Origin: Paractinoplanes aksuensis
GTDB lineage: Bacteria; Actinomycetota; Actinomycetes; Mycobacteriales; Micromonosporaceae
Reading direction: 5' to 3'
Assembly (NCBI RefSeq): GCF_024137025.1
Contig: NZ_JAMYJR010000001.1
Coordinates: 341,541-405,540, forward strand
DNA length: 64,000 nt
The translations under genes were made by a program, and so were the position numbers. Below the pieces are notes generated by a model. The model saw only the letters and a program-made list of their open reading frames with translations, did no database searches and had not been told where the DNA came from. Below are positions 62,372 through 64,000 of this stretch, piece by piece (the first letter of the stretch is position 1; every line of letters begins with the position of its first letter).

Positions 62372-63319
62372 TCAGTCCTTGGTCAGGCGGCGGGCGAGCC
62401 AGTCGGTGCGGGTTTCGCGGGCGGACTCCGACAGGGGCGCCGCTGGGAACAGGGCGTCGAAGCCGTGGAAGCCGCCGGCCCAGATGTGCAGGTCGGCGTG
62501 GCCGCCGACGGACCAGATGCGGAAGGCGTACGTGACCACCTCGTCGCGGAAGACCTCGGCCGAGCCGGCGTCGATGTAGGCGGGTGGCAGGCCGGCCAGG
62601 TCGGTGGCGGTCGCGGGGGAGACGTACGCGGGCACGGACTTGCCGGGCAGGCCGGCCAGCACGGACTGCCAGCCGAAGGCGTTCATCTCGCGGGTCCAGA
62701 CGCCGGGCTCCCCGGAGAACTGGCGGCTCGACGTGGTCGCGTTTCGATAATCGAGCATCGGGCCGATCAGCACCTGTGCGGCCAACGCCGGGCCGTGCTC
62801 GTCGCGGGCCCTCAGGGCGACACCGGCGGCCAGGCCACCGCCCGCGCTGGCCCCGGCCACAACGATGCGGGACGGGTCGACGCCGAGTTCGGCGGCGTGC
62901 GCGGCCACCCACAGCAGCCCCTGGTAGCAGTCGTCGACCAGGTCGGTCCCGGAGGCTTCGGGCGCCAATCGATAATCGACGGACACCACGACGGCACCCA
63001 ATTGATCGAGCCACTCCAGCGGGATGTCGATTTGCGAGTATCGATTACCCATCACCATGCCCCCGCCGTGGATCCAGTAGATGCAGGGCGCGGTGGTGGC
63101 GTCGGGTGGGCTGACGATCGTCAGGGGGAGGTCGGTGCCGTCGGGGCCGGGGATGGTGATCTCCCGGCGATCTACGGCGCGACCTTCGAGGATCGGTTCG
63201 ATCGGACCCGCGGCGTACGGGCGGATCTGCTCGAGCGTTTCGCGGTCGAGCCGCGGGAAGTCCGGCATGCCGGCGAGCAGGTCGCTCAGCTGCGGGTCGA
63301 GTTCGGGTCGCTTCGGCAT
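62372..63319 (-). CDS. HSL-family alpha/beta hydrolase (carboxylesterase)
   Basis: 315 aa. Oxyanion motif IYWIHGGGMVMGN, nucleophile elbow VVAGASAGGGLA, Asp and His in the C-terminal third (HIWAGGFHGFDALF). No signal peptide. ATG 63319 overlaps the ABM stop by 1 bp (TGATG), so the two form an operon. Could deacetylate small substrates; no evidence that it works on mannan. Confidence 0.92.
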   Translation of the reverse strand: MPKRPELDPQLSDLLAGMPDFPRLDRETLEQIRPYAAGPIEPILEGRAVDRREITIPGPDGTDLPLTIVSPPDATTAPCIYWIHGGGMVMGNRYSQIDIPLEWLDQLGAVVVSVDYRLAPEASGTDLVDDCYQGLLWVAAHAAELGVDPSRIVVAGASAGGGLAAGVALRARDEHGPALAAQVLIGPMLDYRNATTSSRQFSGEPGVWTREMNAFGWQSVLAGLPGKSVPAYVSPATATDLAGLPPAYIDAGSAEVFRDEVVTYAFRIWSVGGHADLHIWAGGFHGFDALFPAAPLSESARETRTDWLARRLTKD

Positions 63320-63624
63320 CAGAACGCCGCCTTACCGCCGACGGGCACCTCGTCTGAGTAGCCGGATTCGCCGGTCAGCAGCGCCTGCAACTCGGCGACG
63401 AAGGCCTGCGCGGGGTCGCTGCCGAAGAACGCGCCGTGCGCCTCCCGGCTGGTCCAGCCCTCAGTGACGTGCACGACGTCGGGGTTCCCGGCCGAGCGGC
63501 CGACGAGGAAGACGACACAGTCCGGATGGGGCAGGGACGGCGCTTCGAGCAGCAGCTTGACGACTTCGTCGCCGCGCCCGGGCTGCGCGGTCATCGTGGC
63601 GTGGAATCCGTGGTTGACGGTCAT
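63319..63624 (-). CDS. ABM-domain monooxygenase-like protein
   Basis: 101 aa, antibiotic-biosynthesis-monooxygenase (quinol monooxygenase YgiN-like) fold: FHATMTAQPGRGDEVVKLLL and VVHVTEGWTSREAHGAFF. Start ATG 63624 follows GGAGG. A small-molecule oxygenase or quinone-detoxifying protein; operon partner is the esterase. Confidence 0.88.
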   Translation of the reverse strand: MTVNHGFHATMTAQPGRGDEVVKLLLEAPSLPHPDCVVFLVGRSAGNPDVVHVTEGWTSREAHGAFFGSDPAQAFVAELQALLTGESGYSDEVPVGGKAAF

Positions 63625-63647
63625 TCGCGGTGGCCTCCTTCAAGACC

Positions 63648-63659
63648 ATTCGATCGAAT
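63648..63659. promoter_or_regulatory. Palindrome upstream of the ABM-esterase operon
   Basis: ATTCGATCGAAT, a perfect 12-bp palindrome, 24 bp before the ABM start. Candidate operator; no regulator gene is adjacent within the window. Confidence 0.4.
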
Positions 63660-63896
63660 CACCCTGACCAGCCCCGACGAGAGAACGATCCTGCCGGATG
63701 CTTGCCCGATCCTCTCAACCACCAGCCGCGACGACCCGACATCCCAACCACGGGGGTACGTACTGAGTCGTCGGGCGGCGCGGTGGGCCGTGTGCGCGGT
63801 AGGCCGAGGACGAGGTGTGCGGTGAGGCGGGCCCTGCGTGGTGGGCCAAGTCGGCAGGGTTCGTAGCAGTGCGAGCCGCGAGAGTGCTTGGAGATT

Positions 63897-63945
63897 CATG
63901 TTGACGTGTTGATGGGTTGAATCAATACGTCAACACATCAACATG
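63897..63945. promoter_or_regulatory. 49-bp imperfect palindrome with repeated TGTTGA/TCAACA
   Basis: Two 24-bp arms around base 63921, 20 of 24 positions complementary. Each arm holds two half sites; a further TCAACACGTCCACA follows to 63962. Looks like a multi-site operator for a dimeric regulator, probably of a gene to the right. Confidence 0.6.
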
Positions 63946-64000
63946 TGCGTCAACACGTCCACATGACGAGCCGACGGGCCTTGCTGAGCCGGGAGCCGTG

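Larger units (their letters stand above)
63625..64000. other. Right-edge interval without a supported gene
   Basis: 376 bp. Holds a palindrome next to the ABM start (63648-63659) and a 49-bp imperfect palindrome with TGTTGA/TCAACA half sites (63897-63945). A minus-strand frame (63621-63899) is Arg/Pro-rich and unconvincing. A gene beyond the right edge may be controlled from here. Confidence 0.5.

Noticed and set aside
63621..63899. 92-aa minus-strand frame at the right edge
   Set aside because: Composition is Arg/Pro/Thr-rich with no ribosome site, and it overlaps the ABM start and a palindrome.

Overview
The window is GC-rich actinobacterial DNA (about 70% G+C, GTG and TTG starts, many 4-bp stop/start overlaps). 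The gene families fit a soil Micromonosporaceae-like organism such as Actinoplanes or a relative; that name is inference. I see no rRNA, tRNA, CRISPR array or insertion sequence.

Layout. 0-3.6 kb: a FecCD-type metal-chelate ABC importer and an Fe-type superoxide dismutase, each with a site that fits the nickel regulator Nur (TTGCAA-N5-TTGCAA and TTGCCA-N5-TGGCAA). 3.6-8.5 kb: a NarL-type two-component pair divergent from an MMPL exporter, then an MBL-fold hydrolase. 8.5-10.8 kb: small unknown genes and weakly coding DNA. 10.9-17.1 kb: an ECF41 (SigJ-like) sigma factor, a type II NADH dehydrogenase, a free-standing copy of the sigma factor's C-terminal SnoaL domain, an alpha/beta hydrolase and an NAD(P)-binding protein. 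Three promoters here share (T/C)GTCACA-N16-GGTC, 42-44 bp before the start codon, which outlines a compact ECF41 regulon. 17.3-24.6 kb: a secreted Ig-repeat protein, DUF1304, a shikimate/quinate dehydrogenase coupled to an Nramp-like transporter without the metal-binding DPGN motif, regulators, and snapalysin. 24.6-33.4 kb: a LacI remnant, a PAS histidine kinase, aldo/keto reductase, MocR/MFS/esterase, and a WYL regulator divergent from a VOC gene.

33.5-43.2 kb: a DUF4062-NB-ARC-TPR STAND protein (possible defence gene), a GntR-controlled operon of amino-acid permease, glycerol-kinase-like and GlpA/GlpB-like genes, and a TIR protein whose reading frame runs into the next gene. 43.1-54.4 kb: M20 amidohydrolase, Tat-secreted protein, TetR with two operators and an isochorismatase-like protein, MCP-PilZ fusion, MscS, YccF, DHFR-like, BI-1, an internally deleted phosphotransferase, Fur-Dps, and a ROK regulator divergent from a LacI-type protein lacking its DNA-binding domain.

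54.4-62.3 kb: a mannan-utilisation cluster (solute-binding protein, two permeases, GH2 beta-mannosidase, GH26 mannanase; no ATPase). It is preceded by a non-coding array of GAGACGA hairpins and 34-bp repeats. Two of its genes carry in-frame tandem repeats (5 x 45 bp and 7 x 51 bp). 62.3-64 kb: an ABM monooxygenase/esterase operon and a 49-bp imperfect palindrome at the right edge.

The most unusual items are the ECF41 regulon with its detached regulatory domain, the repeat-invaded mannan operon with the hairpin array, the Nur-type sites linking an ABC importer with sodF, and the Nramp-like/AroE pair.
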